Of a stretch of DNA of 64,000 nt, positions 8,336 to 16,982 are shown piece after piece. The notes below the pieces were generated by a model. It searched no databases, was not told the DNA's origin, and was given only the letters and a program-made list of their open reading frames with translations. The stretch's first letter is position 1; each line of letters begins with the position of its first letter. The position numbers and the translations under genes were made by a program. The DNA is from Bradyrhizobium sp. WSM1417 (lineage in GTDB: Bacteria > Pseudomonadota > Alphaproteobacteria > Rhizobiales > Xanthobacteraceae), in contig NZ_KI911783.1 of assembly GCF_000515415.1 (NCBI RefSeq), positions 2,718,392-2,782,391 of the forward strand. Direction: 5' to 3'.

Positions 8336-8482
8336 TCATGCTGACTTTGCGGGGGTAGGAGCCGTTGGTTGCTCACGGAGCCCTTTCGCGTGCGCGCCGA
8401 GGGGCGCGACCGTCGTGACGATGGCGACAATCAGTGCGGTCCAGAAGCACACGTCGAACGCGATCAAAAGTAGTTTGCGCAT
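8336..8482 (-). CDS. 48-residue single-span membrane protein
   Basis: The ATG at 8482 is preceded by GAGAG at a usable distance. The product starts MRKLLLIAFDVCFWTALIVA, continues hydrophobic to TTVAPLGAHA, and ends in a polar tail (REQPTAPTPAKSA). It has one long helix or a signal-anchor. No family is recognised; it belongs to the local set of tiny membrane proteins. Confidence 0.55.
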   Translation of the reverse strand: MRKLLLIAFDVCFWTALIVAIVTTVAPLGAHAKGLREQPTAPTPAKSA

Positions 8483-8717
8483 CTTGCTGCTCTCGCCGAT
8501 GAACGGACCGACGCGGCCGAATATGTTGGCGCGCCGGCTCCGCCATGAGGGCCCCATCGGGGCAAAGCACGGTTTGAGCACGCTAGTTTGTGAGCGTCGA
8601 CAACCGGACTCTCGGATCAAGCTTGATATCGCGCGGGCAGGTTGATTCTGGAAAGCCGGCCCGCGAAAACTCGGCCCGGCTAGACCACGAGGTCGCAAGC
8701 AGCATCAAGATGTTGTT

Positions 8718-8816
8718 CTACCCGTCGAGCCAAGCATCGATGCGAGGCTTAACAACTAGGAACCTAAACAAAAACGCCGTAGCAAGGACGAAGAATACTG
8801 CGGTAGTCGTGTGCAT
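8718..8816 (-). CDS. 32-residue single-span membrane protein, family B
   Basis: The ATG at 8816 follows a strong CAGGAG ribosome site. The product is MHTTTAVFFVLATAFLFRFL followed by VVKPRIDAWLDG. The C-terminal KPRIDAWLD motif recurs exactly in the 32-residue product at 22544-22642, behind a different hydrophobic helix. A conserved cytoplasmic tail behind a variable membrane helix suggests the tail is the functional part. Function unknown. Confidence 0.65.
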   Translation of the reverse strand: MHTTTAVFFVLATAFLFRFLVVKPRIDAWLDG

Positions 8817-9509
8817 TGCGCTTGCTCCTGCAGGCCCCGTTACTTTTAATAACCCGACGCCTCACGTGTCGGTTGTTGCGGTTCTGGGCCTGTAGTTAAG
8901 GCCGCTGCCGTTTGGCTGCTGACCTGACGTTGGGGGCCCAAAATCGAGATCGCAGATAAGCTTTCTGGCTCCCGAGTTAGATCCGGGCCGGGCAGGCGCG
9001 TGCTTGGGCAAGTGGTTTCCTCCGCTAACGCGGAAGGGCCTGCCCAGGGCGAGGCGCTGTTTCAGGTCGAGGCAGACATCCAAGAAATGTCCTGATCAGG
9101 CATCACAGGGAAAGCTATGGCTGAGCGCGCTGATCTCGCAGCTACGTGGGCGTGTTGATCTCATGAGTCGAATCCTCCAGAAAGGGGCCACCCTTGGAAT
9201 GTCCGATGTATGCCAGCCGACGTACTGGTGCTTGCGCTGCGACTGAAATGCGTGAATGGAATGCTGCATTCAACGAGGCGCGGACCGTCGAGGCGACGCT
9301 TCGATATGCGACCTTCGAAGACGGGAAGGTGGCGACATTGAAGAGCTCGGTCGTATGGAAGAAATAGCAGCACGAGATGCGATGAAATGAATCGACGGCC
9401 TTGTAGACATGCCGCCCGTGCTATCGCTTGCGGTTGAATTCGCCGGTAGCTCTCGGTTTATTGTATAAGTGCTTCCAGGTGCGAGCTTTAAGCCTGCACC
9501 TGAGCCAGG
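8817..9509. other. Intergenic stretch; one doubtful small ORF
   Basis: A plus-strand frame 9248-9367 encodes 39 residues (MREWNAAFNEARTVEATLRY...) but lacks a good ribosome site. Two CAGGTGC / GCACCTG arms at 9476-9502 could form the transcript end of galE on the minus strand. Nothing else is supported. Confidence 0.35.
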
Positions 9510-10505
9510 TTATCCGGTTGATTTAAGCGGATGCGCCTTCTGGTGCCAGGCCCAGGCGGTGCGGATCACGGTCGACAGATCGGAATGTCGCGGCACGAAG
9601 TCCAGCACCTTTCGGGCGGCCGAGGGGTCTGCGACGAGATAGGTGGGATCACCGGCGCGGCGCGGCTTGACGACATGCGGCACCTCGCGCCCGGTCTCCT
9701 GCCTGATGGCAGTGAGGATCTCGCGCACCGAGAAGCCTGAGCCGGTGCCGAGATTGAAGCTGCCGCCAGCATGCCCCAATTCCAGCAGCTTCAAAGCCGC
9801 GACATGGGCAGCAGCGAGATCGGCAACGTGGATGTAGTCGCGGATCGCGGTTCCGTCGGGCGTGTCGTAGTCGTCGCCGAACACGGCGAAGTCGACATGC
9901 CCCTGCAGCGCCATCATCGCGCGGGGAATAAGATGCGTCTCGTTTTCACGCAATTCGCCGATGCCGCCTGCCGGATCGGCGCCGCTGGCATTGAAATAGC
10001 GCAAGCAGAATGCGCCGAAGCCGTAAGCTGCACGGTAGTCGGCGAGCATGCGCTCGATCATCCACTTCGAAGCACCGTATGGGTTGATCGGCGAACAGGG
10101 AAAGTCCTCCCGTAGCGCCTTGGAATCGGCACTACCGTAGACTGCGCCGGTCGAGGAGAATACGACGCGGCGGCAGCCGGCGTTGCGCATCGCCTGGAGC
10201 AGTGACAGCGTGCCCTGAACGTTGTTGATATAGTATTTCTGCGGGTCGCTCATGGACTCGCCGACAAGGCTCGCCGCCGCGAAATGCATCACCGCCTCGA
10301 TTTTGTGATCGGCAAAGGCGCGAGCCAGTGTCGCGCCATCGAGCAGATCGCCCGTCACCAGCTCCCCTGTAACGAAGCCGCGATGACCCGTTGTGAGATT
10401 GTCATAAACAACGGGCCGATAGCCAGCAGCGAAGAGGGCACGGCAGGCATGCGAGCCAATATAGCCCGCGCCTCCTGTGACGAGAACAGTCGGTCGGTCG
10501 GTCAT
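9510..10505 (-). CDS. galE: UDP-glucose 4-epimerase
   Basis: 331 residues, the usual GalE length. The short-chain dehydrogenase fold is clear: NAD-binding GGAGYIGS at residues 11-18, HFAAASLVGES, the SSTGAVYG strand with the catalytic Ser/Thr near 118, and the YGASK catalytic pair Tyr143/Lys147. ALRYFNASGADP-like and DYIHVADLAAAHV segments follow. It interconverts UDP-glucose and UDP-galactose with tightly bound NAD, supplying galactose for exopolysaccharide or lipopolysaccharide. It sits at the edge of a scattered exopolysaccharide locus, 6 bp downstream of a small membrane-protein gene on the same strand. Confidence 0.95.
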   Translation of the reverse strand: MTDRPTVLVTGGAGYIGSHACRALFAAGYRPVVYDNLTTGHRGFVTGELVTGDLLDGATLARAFADHKIEAVMHFAAASLVGESMSDPQKYYINNVQGTLSLLQAMRNAGCRRVVFSSTGAVYGSADSKALREDFPCSPINPYGASKWMIERMLADYRAAYGFGAFCLRYFNASGADPAGGIGELRENETHLIPRAMMALQGHVDFAVFGDDYDTPDGTAIRDYIHVADLAAAHVAALKLLELGHAGGSFNLGTGSGFSVREILTAIRQETGREVPHVVKPRRAGDPTYLVADPSAARKVLDFVPRHSDLSTVIRTAWAWHQKAHPLKSTG

Positions 10506-10511
10506 GTATGC

Positions 10512-10694
10512 TTACCCCAAAACGAGCGCAACGATCATCCAAGCCGCCGTTGCTAGCAGTAGATTCACGCAAAGCACAAGCAGCGCAAGGGAGAGCCACC
10601 GAGGTCCTTTGCGGCGCAAGCGGGCGAAGTGGTGCCTCAAGCACGATATGTCGCTCGAAAGGCTCTCGGCACAAGAGGTAGCTTTCGGCGGCAT
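10512..10694 (-). CDS. Small membrane protein upstream of galE
   Basis: 60 residues from MPPKATSCAE; a longer in-frame start at 10784 exists and cannot be excluded. The N-terminal half is polar and basic (RHHFARLRRKGPRW), and the C-terminal half is one hydrophobic helix (LSLALLVLCVNLLLATAAWM). The stop is 6 bp before galE, so the two probably share a transcript. Family unknown. Confidence 0.5.
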   Translation of the reverse strand: MPPKATSCAESLSSDISCLRHHFARLRRKGPRWLSLALLVLCVNLLLATAAWMIVALVLG

Positions 10695-11090
10695 AGCAAG
10701 CGACGGAAATTCGAGCGAACTCAAGCAAATGCCTCTCGATTCACATATGGGATTGGACCGCCTGGCAGCAAACATCCGGAGCATAGAATTATCGCGTCCG
10801 CCTGCAAGCAGGTCGGTTCAGAAACGCCTCGAGGATCCAAGACGTCAGGGTTTGTTCGGCTGTATGGAGCGTACAATGCCCATTTTGCTCCTTCTCGGGA
10901 ACGAGACATTCCGGGGCCGCTCGCCCGCAGGCCCCTCAACTTCTTCCATTGGGGTCACGCGTTCATCGCCCCCGCTTGTTTAACTTCAATTGACCATTTT
11001 GCCGCGAAAAGGTCCCGCGATCGCGCCGTCGCAACATTACCTTCAAACCTGCAACCTAGGTTGAGGCCCATAACAGGAAATGGACAGGGC
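10695..11090. other. Intergenic stretch of about 400 bp
   Basis: Divergent promoters for the galE side and the plus-strand gene at 11091 are expected here. I see no clear operator or gene. Confidence 0.35.
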
Positions 11091-11375
11091 ATGCCTCAGA
11101 TCTGGATGACTTATCAGGAGCTTGGGACACTTTGCGGAGTTAGTGCTGATCAGGCCAGATTGCAGGCTCAGCACCTGCTGCTGGATCGGCGTAGGAGCCG
11201 TGATGGAAACACCCGAGTGAAGTTGAATGCTCCCTTGATCGCCCGGTTCCTCGAGACAATGCGCGAAGCCGAGCCTGATCTCGACGACGCGATCGCTGCA
11301 TTGCGCGATACTCACCAGCAAATGTCAGGAGGTTTCAGGCCGAGAAAGGTGAGTCTCGGCCGAGGAGCCGCCTAG
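11091..11375 (+). CDS. HTH-like hypothetical protein, 94 residues
   Basis: The chosen ATG gives MPQIWMTYQELGTLCGVSAD. The first 30 residues look like a MerR- or excisionase-type helix-turn-helix (TYQELGTLCGVSADQARLQA), followed by 'DRRRSRDGNTRVKLNAPLIARFL', the position of a winged strand, and a helical tail with AIAALRDTHQQM. It may bind DNA or act as an adaptor. A longer frame back to 10629 is open but not protein-like. No operon partner is visible. Confidence 0.6.
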   Translation: MPQIWMTYQELGTLCGVSADQARLQAQHLLLDRRRSRDGNTRVKLNAPLIARFLETMREAEPDLDDAIAALRDTHQQMSGGFRPRKVSLGRGAA

Positions 11376-11488
11376 CACGCCGCTCGCTCCTGACATCTTC
11401 GATCCGGTATGATCCTTCAACCGGAATTCTGCGCGACTGACAGTGTTCCACAGCGCATCGGGGGCAATGGGTACGGTCGGAGGATGCC

Positions 11489-11897
11489 ATGAAGGAGCCC
11501 TGGCATCTTGCCGGTGCGACGTTGTTGCGCTCCGTCTGGTCGCGAGACAGTCGCTGGTTGCGAACGGTCAATTTGCAGGCCGAGCTCAAGGATGGCAACA
11601 ACGTGCCGATGAACACGAGTACCGGTTAGGCAGGCGGAAGCCGGGTTCGACAGCGGCACGAAGGTTGTAACCTACACGGGCACGTGTTCCGATCTTCATG
11701 GGCCCGGCGCGGTCGACAAGAACGCCGGCACTGCCCTCGCATTCAGGTCGGCGTCGAGCCCGATCAAGGGCACGGGGACCTTCAGCGATATGCAGCCTGC
11801 GAATCTTCTGGGCGACAAGTTTGACGCGAACATCCACAGCGCGGCCATCGCCGAGCTGCGCGGACCGATGGCGAAGCAAGTCCACGTTTGTTCTTGA
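11489..11897 (+). pseudogene. Frameshifted gene of unknown family
   Basis: An ATG at 11489 with GGAGG seven bases upstream opens a frame that reads ELKDGNNVPMNTSTG and stops at 11627. The other frame takes over with QAEAGFDSGTKVVTYTGTCS and runs protein-like to a TGA at 11897 (FSDMQPANLLGDKFDANIHS). The joined product would be about 135 residues. The good ribosome site and two matching frames indicate a gene broken by a single-base indel near 11630. I do not recognise the family. Confidence 0.5.
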
Positions 11898-11899
11898 CA

Positions 11900-12274
11900 T
11901 CGGTTGATATGGTCCGCGTGGCGGAGGCCGGCGTTAGGTGGTCGGGCGGGGCAGAAAAGCAAGGATTGTCTGAGCAAAGAGGACGCCGACGATGCCGCCG
12001 GCCGCCCTCCTGCAGAACCTCCATGGCTGCGAAGCTGTGATCTGGGATCAGCATTTGTGCAAGCCCGAGTCCAGTTGCGACTGCGATTACGAGGCAGCAG
12101 CAATCCGACCTGGCAGCAGAAAGGACAGGAGAAAGCCAAGCAGGCCGTAAACGCTGAAGCGCTCAATGACAATGACCGATAGGACTCGGCATGGCCGACG
12201 ATCACGGGCCTTCCTAACAGCCGGGCTAGCGTAGCGTAAGTGATGAGCGCAAGGCAGAGTCCGGCTGCCGTCAT
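11900..12274 (-). pseudogene. VanZ-like membrane protein, frameshifted
   Basis: From the ATG at 12274 the product starts MTAAGLCLALITYATLARLL and GRPVIVGHAESYR. A frameshift then moves it to VIVIERFSVYGLLGFLLSFL, and another to GGIVGVLFAQTILAFLPRPP. The segments line up in order with the intact VanZ-like protein at 21802-22176 (ATLSRLSSRP, FERFCAYAVLGFLF, then a C-terminal helix). At least two indels make it a pseudogene. Confidence 0.7.
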
Positions 12275-12814
12275 GAGATGATTGCGACGCATGTTGTAGC
12301 ATAACCAATCCGTCGGCGGCATCGCTGCGAAAGGCATGAATATCGTTAAGGCGGTACAACTACCAGTGCTGTGCAGCCTTTGAGGACTGCGCGGCGAAAC
12401 TGTGCAAGGCTTTTTCTAAAGCAACCTGTCCCCGATTGGGTCCCGCGCGGCCAGGCCAGCAGTGCGGTCTCGTTAATCGGAGTAGGGGTTGCAGTCGAGC
12501 GCTGCGAGGGCGAGCAGGTTGCCGAACTTCCGTGCGCCGGAGGCGATAGCGTTTGAAGTGTCCCCCGTAGCATCGTTGCCCTCCGCTTCGTTAGTCGGTG
12601 GGATTGCTCAAATGCATTTAGTGCGAAGATGGCCAGGAGCGCTTGCTGCATGAACAGTCTTTGGTGGGGCGTTGGCCCAAGCTATTGAAACGTGCGGCCC
12701 AACGAGACAGACGCCAGGCGTGATCCGAGCCATTCAGGCGGCGATTGAAAGTAACGAAGCCTCCGATTGCCGTGCAGTGGAGCTCGTTCGGAGGTGGCTG
12801 TCCACCCAGAGTAC
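12275..12814. other. Intergenic stretch of about 540 bp
   Basis: Minus-strand frames between 12470 and 12650 hint at a degraded small protein with a hydrophobic start (MQQALLAIFALNAFE) and a frameshift, but this is too weak to call. Confidence 0.3.
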
Positions 12815-12988
12815 TCAGACTTTCTTGGCATTCTTTGGCTTGAACGAAACGCCGAGCCGCAGCGCCATGCGCTTGATCGCTTCAGGTGGTCGTCCGAGCT
12901 GTTTTGCTGCATCTTCCAGCGAGATCGAAGACTTCGCCAGCTCCATGAGCCGGCGATCCTCTTTGAATGACCAGGGCCTGCGTGCCAT
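12815..12988 (-). CDS. Small SANT/Myb-like DNA-binding protein
   Basis: 57 residues from MARRPWSFKEDRRLMELAKS; this start is preferred because the domain begins at once. The layout is W-S-x(2)-E-D-x(3)-L, a second helix SLEDAAKQLGR and a recognition-like helix PPEAIKRMALRLGV, then a basic tail KPKNAKK. It matches the short Myb/SANT-like proteins frequent in Bradyrhizobium and parallels the protein at 5144-5362. Probable DNA binder, target unknown. Confidence 0.7.
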   Translation of the reverse strand: MARRPWSFKEDRRLMELAKSSISLEDAAKQLGRPPEAIKRMALRLGVSFKPKNAKKV

Positions 12989-13390
12989 TTTCTCGGTTGA
13001 TCCTCTCGTACACAAGACGAAAGCCGCCAAGCGGATGCTCAACGGCTTGCTCGGTTGGGCTGGGCATTTCGAAAGCCCGGTGAAGAGAGGGATAGGAGAT
13101 CTGGAAAGTTTCGCAACAAACACCGGGTGTTAAGCTAACTCTTCAACCTTACCGGACGCAGCCGCGAGCCTGCTTGCCTTGCTGCGGGGCGACTGATCGG
13201 GTTTGGCCCGGTACTTAACTTTGGTGCGAGATCTGAATTGCGCGGACTTGGCCAAGGCGCTAGTTGCAGGTAATCTGCGCCGCCATCATTTGGGTGTAGA
13301 CGGTAGAGATTATGTCTGGTGTGTATTTTGGGCTCAGGTGGCTTCACGCAATAGCCAGTATTAACTTTGGTATTTGACGCAGGTTGCAAC

Positions 13391-13645
13391 ATGATTGCTC
13401 CAGGCAACGCGCCTCCCCGAAGATATTTTGTTGATGCAGTTGGTCGGCGGGTTCTGATTGGCCTGACGATCGAGGAAACACAAGAATTCGAAGGCTTGGA
13501 TCGGAAACAGGCCGGGCAGGGCACGAGCGATCGGGACGGAGAGACCACGAGTGCGCTCGGGCCCGATGAACAGAGATGGATGGCGCTTTACGAGAAGCAT
13601 GACAGCGCTTGGCGGAACTGGATCGTTCACGCGGTCTGTGTCTAG
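13391..13645 (+). CDS. Hypothetical cytoplasmic protein, 84 residues
   Basis: From MIAPGNAPPRRYFVDAVGRR the product continues VLIGLTIEETQEFEGLD, a polar linker, then RWMALYEKHDSAWRNWI. It has no signal peptide or helix span. The 'YFVDA.GRRVLIGLT.EET.EFE.LD' and 'RW..LY.KH..AW..W' blocks are typical of a widespread short rhizobial family of unknown role. The start was chosen over an upstream one at 13367 because the family begins near this methionine. Confidence 0.65.
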   Translation: MIAPGNAPPRRYFVDAVGRRVLIGLTIEETQEFEGLDRKQAGQGTSDRDGETTSALGPDEQRWMALYEKHDSAWRNWIVHAVCV

Positions 13646-13715
13646 TCGTTAAATCTTCATTAACCACAGAAGAGCGATCTTCTTCGAACGCTGATCTCGA
13701 ACGAGTATTTCATCC

Positions 13716-14114
13716 ATGTTCCAGCTGTTTCTGAGTGCTCGCAGCCAGAATTTCCTTCGCCGTGTCGGTGTGTCCGAATTTCGGGTGCGCTCGGCTGATC
13801 GAGACGCCGAAACCGATCAGCATCGGGTCGGAGCGATCATGGCTGCTATCGAGGGTGCTCTGGAGGCGGCGGAACGTGAGCGGGCGGGCCTTGGCCGGCG
13901 GGTCGACGATGTGTTAGCCCGAGCGGCGGTTACTCTTGGCAACGGCGACGACGAGTATCTGCATCGGGAGCCGCTCGATAGCCATCATCACGACCTGTTC
14001 GACGCCGAGATCGTAAACAGCCAGAAGCGGCTAAAAGAGCTTGGGACTGCGATCGCCCACTTCAGGTTCGTCAAGGTGGCCATGCAGAGCCGGTTCCCGG
14101 ATTTTCGGCCTTGA
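13716..14114 (+). CDS. Hypothetical protein, 132 residues, helical
   Basis: MFQLFLSARSQNFLRR begins the product. The central part DAETDQHRVGAIMAAIEGAL to ERERAGLGRRVDDVLARA is strongly helical and may form a coiled coil. The C-terminal part HHHDLFDAEIVNSQKRLKEL continues helical. It has no catalytic motif. It lies 70 bp after the preceding plus-strand gene, possibly co-transcribed. Confidence 0.6.
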   Translation: MFQLFLSARSQNFLRRVGVSEFRVRSADRDAETDQHRVGAIMAAIEGALEAAERERAGLGRRVDDVLARAAVTLGNGDDEYLHREPLDSHHHDLFDAEIVNSQKRLKELGTAIAHFRFVKVAMQSRFPDFRP

Positions 14115-14178
14115 GCGCCTTGGCGGCTTCATTAGACCCCAAGCCGTCGCGTGTGTCCTGACGCGAAAAAAGCTGACA

Positions 14179-14445
14179 TCAGTGCGATCGGGCGCGGCTT
14201 AACGGACCTGGGCCGTTGGCGATCATTCCTCCGCGTGTAGCAAATCTCAACAGCGCGCCGCCGACATAACTGATTTGCAGCAGGACGGCAAAGGTTGCAA
14301 CAGAACCGCAGGCTTGCCAAAGCGATTGCGGCGAGATCGCGCAAATCGCGACCGCCCCAACAAGAATAACAGGCACGAGGACGAAGACTCCGTACCGCAG
14401 ACCGAGGACCAGCCCCGTCGAAATACTACCTGCTATCAGCAACAT
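14179..14445 (-). CDS. Small inner-membrane protein, 88 residues
   Basis: Three hydrophobic segments are visible: MLLIAGSISTGLVLGL, VFVLVPVILVGAVAICAI and a weaker ACGSVATFAVLLQISYVGGA, followed by a short polar tail. The pattern is that of small multi-pass proteins found beside exopolysaccharide genes in rhizobia (for example regulators of sugar transferases), but no motif fixes this. It lies about 250 bp downstream of the export lipoprotein gene on the same strand. Confidence 0.65.
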   Translation of the reverse strand: MLLIAGSISTGLVLGLRYGVFVLVPVILVGAVAICAISPQSLWQACGSVATFAVLLQISYVGGALLRFATRGGMIANGPGPLSRARSH

Positions 14446-14694
14446 CGTTCAGGGACTCCAAACCGTCCCCTAGCTCTAGTGCCGGCGGTCTAAGATTGGC
14501 TGAAGTCGATGCTTCAATTTGTCTGCAACATGAACTTTGTTGGACATGAATCTCAGGCCGGCGCGGACGGCAGTTTCGGAAGTCCTAGAACCCATTGCAA
14601 ACGAGCCAACTGCTCAACTGGGCGGCTATACCAAGGGTGTGTGTTTCCATCCCTCATCAGGTTTGGGGGCCGACCTGGTCTTGTGTCCGTCAGA

Positions 14695-15918
14695 CTACCT
14701 CGCGGTTACGATGGAGTTTATGTTTGCTGCATTGGTTGTAGCCGCGTCCAGCGGCGCCATGATCTTGATGAATTCGGTCGACGGAGATTCTGCGACCGAA
14801 ATCACGTCGTGATCACGCATTCTGAACGAATCTGCCTGGAACCAGCCGTCAGGTTTGCTCATATCGAACTTGTAAACGGCAGGTACCTCAATTGTCGGGA
14901 ATCCAGCTACATTGAGGCCAACGCTTTCCATCAGTCGCCTGGGCTCGAAACGGTAGACGAAAACAGATTTTGAGTTGGCGCGGCTGCCGTCGAGACCGCC
15001 AGCCTTGGCCAAGGCTTCAGCCAGTGACATCTCCGCATTTTCGAAGGTAAAGCGACGATTGTTGGTGCCACCAATGGAGCCGGGCGAAGGTGTGGACCCG
15101 AAGGCCATGAATACCCGCGGAACGCGGGTCAGGAAAACGACGTCTCCCGGGGATAGCAATACGTCTTCGGAAGGTCGCTGGACCACGCTTGAAACGTACT
15201 GCGTGTAAGTTCGGTTTCCCCGCTTGAGAGTGACGGTGACCTCATAGTCCGGAAACTTGGGGCCGCCGGCCTTGGCGATCGCCGCCAGCAAATGCAGTCC
15301 ACCCGGGTCAATCGGGAAACGCGACGGGGTGTTGACCTCTCCGAGCACGCTGACCTGGTTACCTCGTTGTTCGGCGACAGCCACGACGACTTGCGGCTCG
15401 ATTGCGCGGTCCTTGAGGCGGTCGCGGATGATATTTGACACCGCGCGCGGATTTTGCCCTGCGACCCTGATTGACCCGGCGTAAGGGATGTTGATGCTTC
15501 CCGATTGATCAACCTGCTGTCGCGGAATGTCGACGAAATTGCCGGACCTGACGCCGGCTTCACCGGGAATGAAAAGACCTCCCGCCTGTGCCTCAAATAC
15601 GGTGACAGTCAGAATGTCGCCCACGCTAATGGGCGCTTCACGATAGTGCCCGCCCGGTACAGAAGCGAAGGAGATGCCTGTCGCATTGGTGATCGCGTTC
15701 GACGCTGTGAGGACGACCGGATTGACCGGCATCAGGACATAAGGAAGCGGTGCGGATGGGGCCGTGATGATGGCGGCATTCTCGTGAACGGCAGCGGCAT
15801 CCGGTGCGTCCATCGGAATGACACCAGCGCAGCCGGTCATCATCACAAGGACAAGGGCCAGCGCCACGACCTGATGAATGCTGATCTCAATCGATGGTCT
15901 ACTTGTTTCGCTCGCCAC
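14695..15918 (-). CDS. Polysaccharide export outer-membrane lipoprotein, Wza type
   Basis: 407 residues from a GTG at 15918 with GAGG seven bases upstream. A hydrophobic signal ends in the lipobox MMTGC, so Cys30 would be lipidated. Near residue 90 the polysaccharide-export domain starts (YREAPISVGDILTVTVFEA). It is followed by a first SLBB domain (NQVSVLGEVNTPSRFPID and LLAAIAKAGG) and a second SLBB-like region (AEMSLAEALAKAGGLDGSR). Such proteins form the outer-membrane or periplasmic channel for exopolysaccharide. A Wzc-like copolymerase, its normal partner, is not in the window. Confidence 0.9.
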   Translation of the reverse strand: MASETSRPSIEISIHQVVALALVLVMMTGCAGVIPMDAPDAAAVHENAAIITAPSAPLPYVLMPVNPVVLTASNAITNATGISFASVPGGHYREAPISVGDILTVTVFEAQAGGLFIPGEAGVRSGNFVDIPRQQVDQSGSINIPYAGSIRVAGQNPRAVSNIIRDRLKDRAIEPQVVVAVAEQRGNQVSVLGEVNTPSRFPIDPGGLHLLAAIAKAGGPKFPDYEVTVTLKRGNRTYTQYVSSVVQRPSEDVLLSPGDVVFLTRVPRVFMAFGSTPSPGSIGGTNNRRFTFENAEMSLAEALAKAGGLDGSRANSKSVFVYRFEPRRLMESVGLNVAGFPTIEVPAVYKFDMSKPDGWFQADSFRMRDHDVISVAESPSTEFIKIMAPLDAATTNAANINSIVTAR

Positions 15919-16649
15919 TATCACCTCACGCCGTCCGTTTACTGCGCTCGAGCGTAGCAATCATCCTATCGTCGAGTCACTCTCATCGGGTTTTATCGAA
16001 AAGAAACGCGCGACTTTGTGGCCTTCCTGCAACTTACTCGTAATCCATTGTCAGCTTTTGTGATCAGAGACTAGGCAACATGTTTGCTTTCTCGCCACAA
16101 TTGATTTGTGAGCAAAGTTTGCCGCACGAGAGACATCTTTGGGACATGATCGGCATCAGAGTTCGCGCGAGTTGCTGCGCGTACATCATCGAGCGACAGC
16201 ACGCCTCGAACGCAACCGGGCTCGTTCGAGCTCATCTCCGGGTAGGAACCGTCAGCTCAACGCCGGAAAACTGGTGCGAGGGCAATGAACGATCGAAATG
16301 TAATATTCTGGAAGATGAACTGACGGGCATGCCAGAGATGGCGTTGATGCCGATGTTTCGAGAGCAAGTCTGCCTCAATTATCTCCATCGATAAAGATGT
16401 CGCAAACCACGAGGACGCGCGGAACGCATCCCGGAGGTCGGCGTTTGATCTCTGGCCGACCTCGCAGGGCAGGGTCGGTTCAAGCTGATGCTGTTAACTC
16501 AACGTTGCCCATCCCGCCAAAGGGAGGTGATAGCCGAGTGGAACTCGGGAGGTAGATAAAACTGTATTATTTGGTTTGAGCTGCGCGAAACAGCTCGCAT
16601 GTCAAAAAGCCCCCTTGGAGCCCGCAAGAGGCTGACGACGGGGGCGTTA
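15919..16649. other. Intergenic stretch of about 730 bp
   Basis: Divergent control region between the export lipoprotein gene and the plus-strand gene at 16650. A stretch of lower GC with TTGATTTGTGAGC-like sequence near 16100 could hold a promoter. No gene is supported. Confidence 0.35.
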
Positions 16650-16982
16650 ATGTCTACTGCAAACTATGGATTTTCAGCTGACTTTTCCGCGGCTCCGAGC
16701 CGTGAGGCTGTCGATGGGCTCGCGGCAATCGCTTCGGCGCTTGACCAGGGGTTCGTCGGGGCGGCCAAGTCACGCGGTCAGTTTCTTGATATCTGCGCGA
16801 TCGCGCTGGGCTGGGCCGTTCTCGTTGCCGTCGTCCTTCACCCTGAATTGCAGCTAGCGGCCATCGGAGTCGGTATCGCACTATTTGCCGTGCGACCGGT
16901 GTGGCGACTGGTCCTCGGACCCGCCGAGCAGACCTGTCCGCTCCGGCGTTCGGCGAATCGTTCCGCTCTCCAATACAGCTAG
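16650..16982 (+). CDS. Small membrane protein, 110 residues
   Basis: The start MSTANYGFSADFSAAP is preferred to one at 16599. The N-terminal half is polar with a helix around AIASALDQGFVGAAKSRGQF, followed by two hydrophobic segments (ICAIALGWAVLVAVVL and LAAIGVGIALFAVRPVW). The stop overlaps the stop of the glycosyltransferase gene on the opposite strand by 4 bp. Function unknown; the location suggests a link with polysaccharide synthesis. Confidence 0.6.
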   Translation: MSTANYGFSADFSAAPSREAVDGLAAIASALDQGFVGAAKSRGQFLDICAIALGWAVLVAVVLHPELQLAAIGVGIALFAVRPVWRLVLGPAEQTCPLRRSANRSALQYS

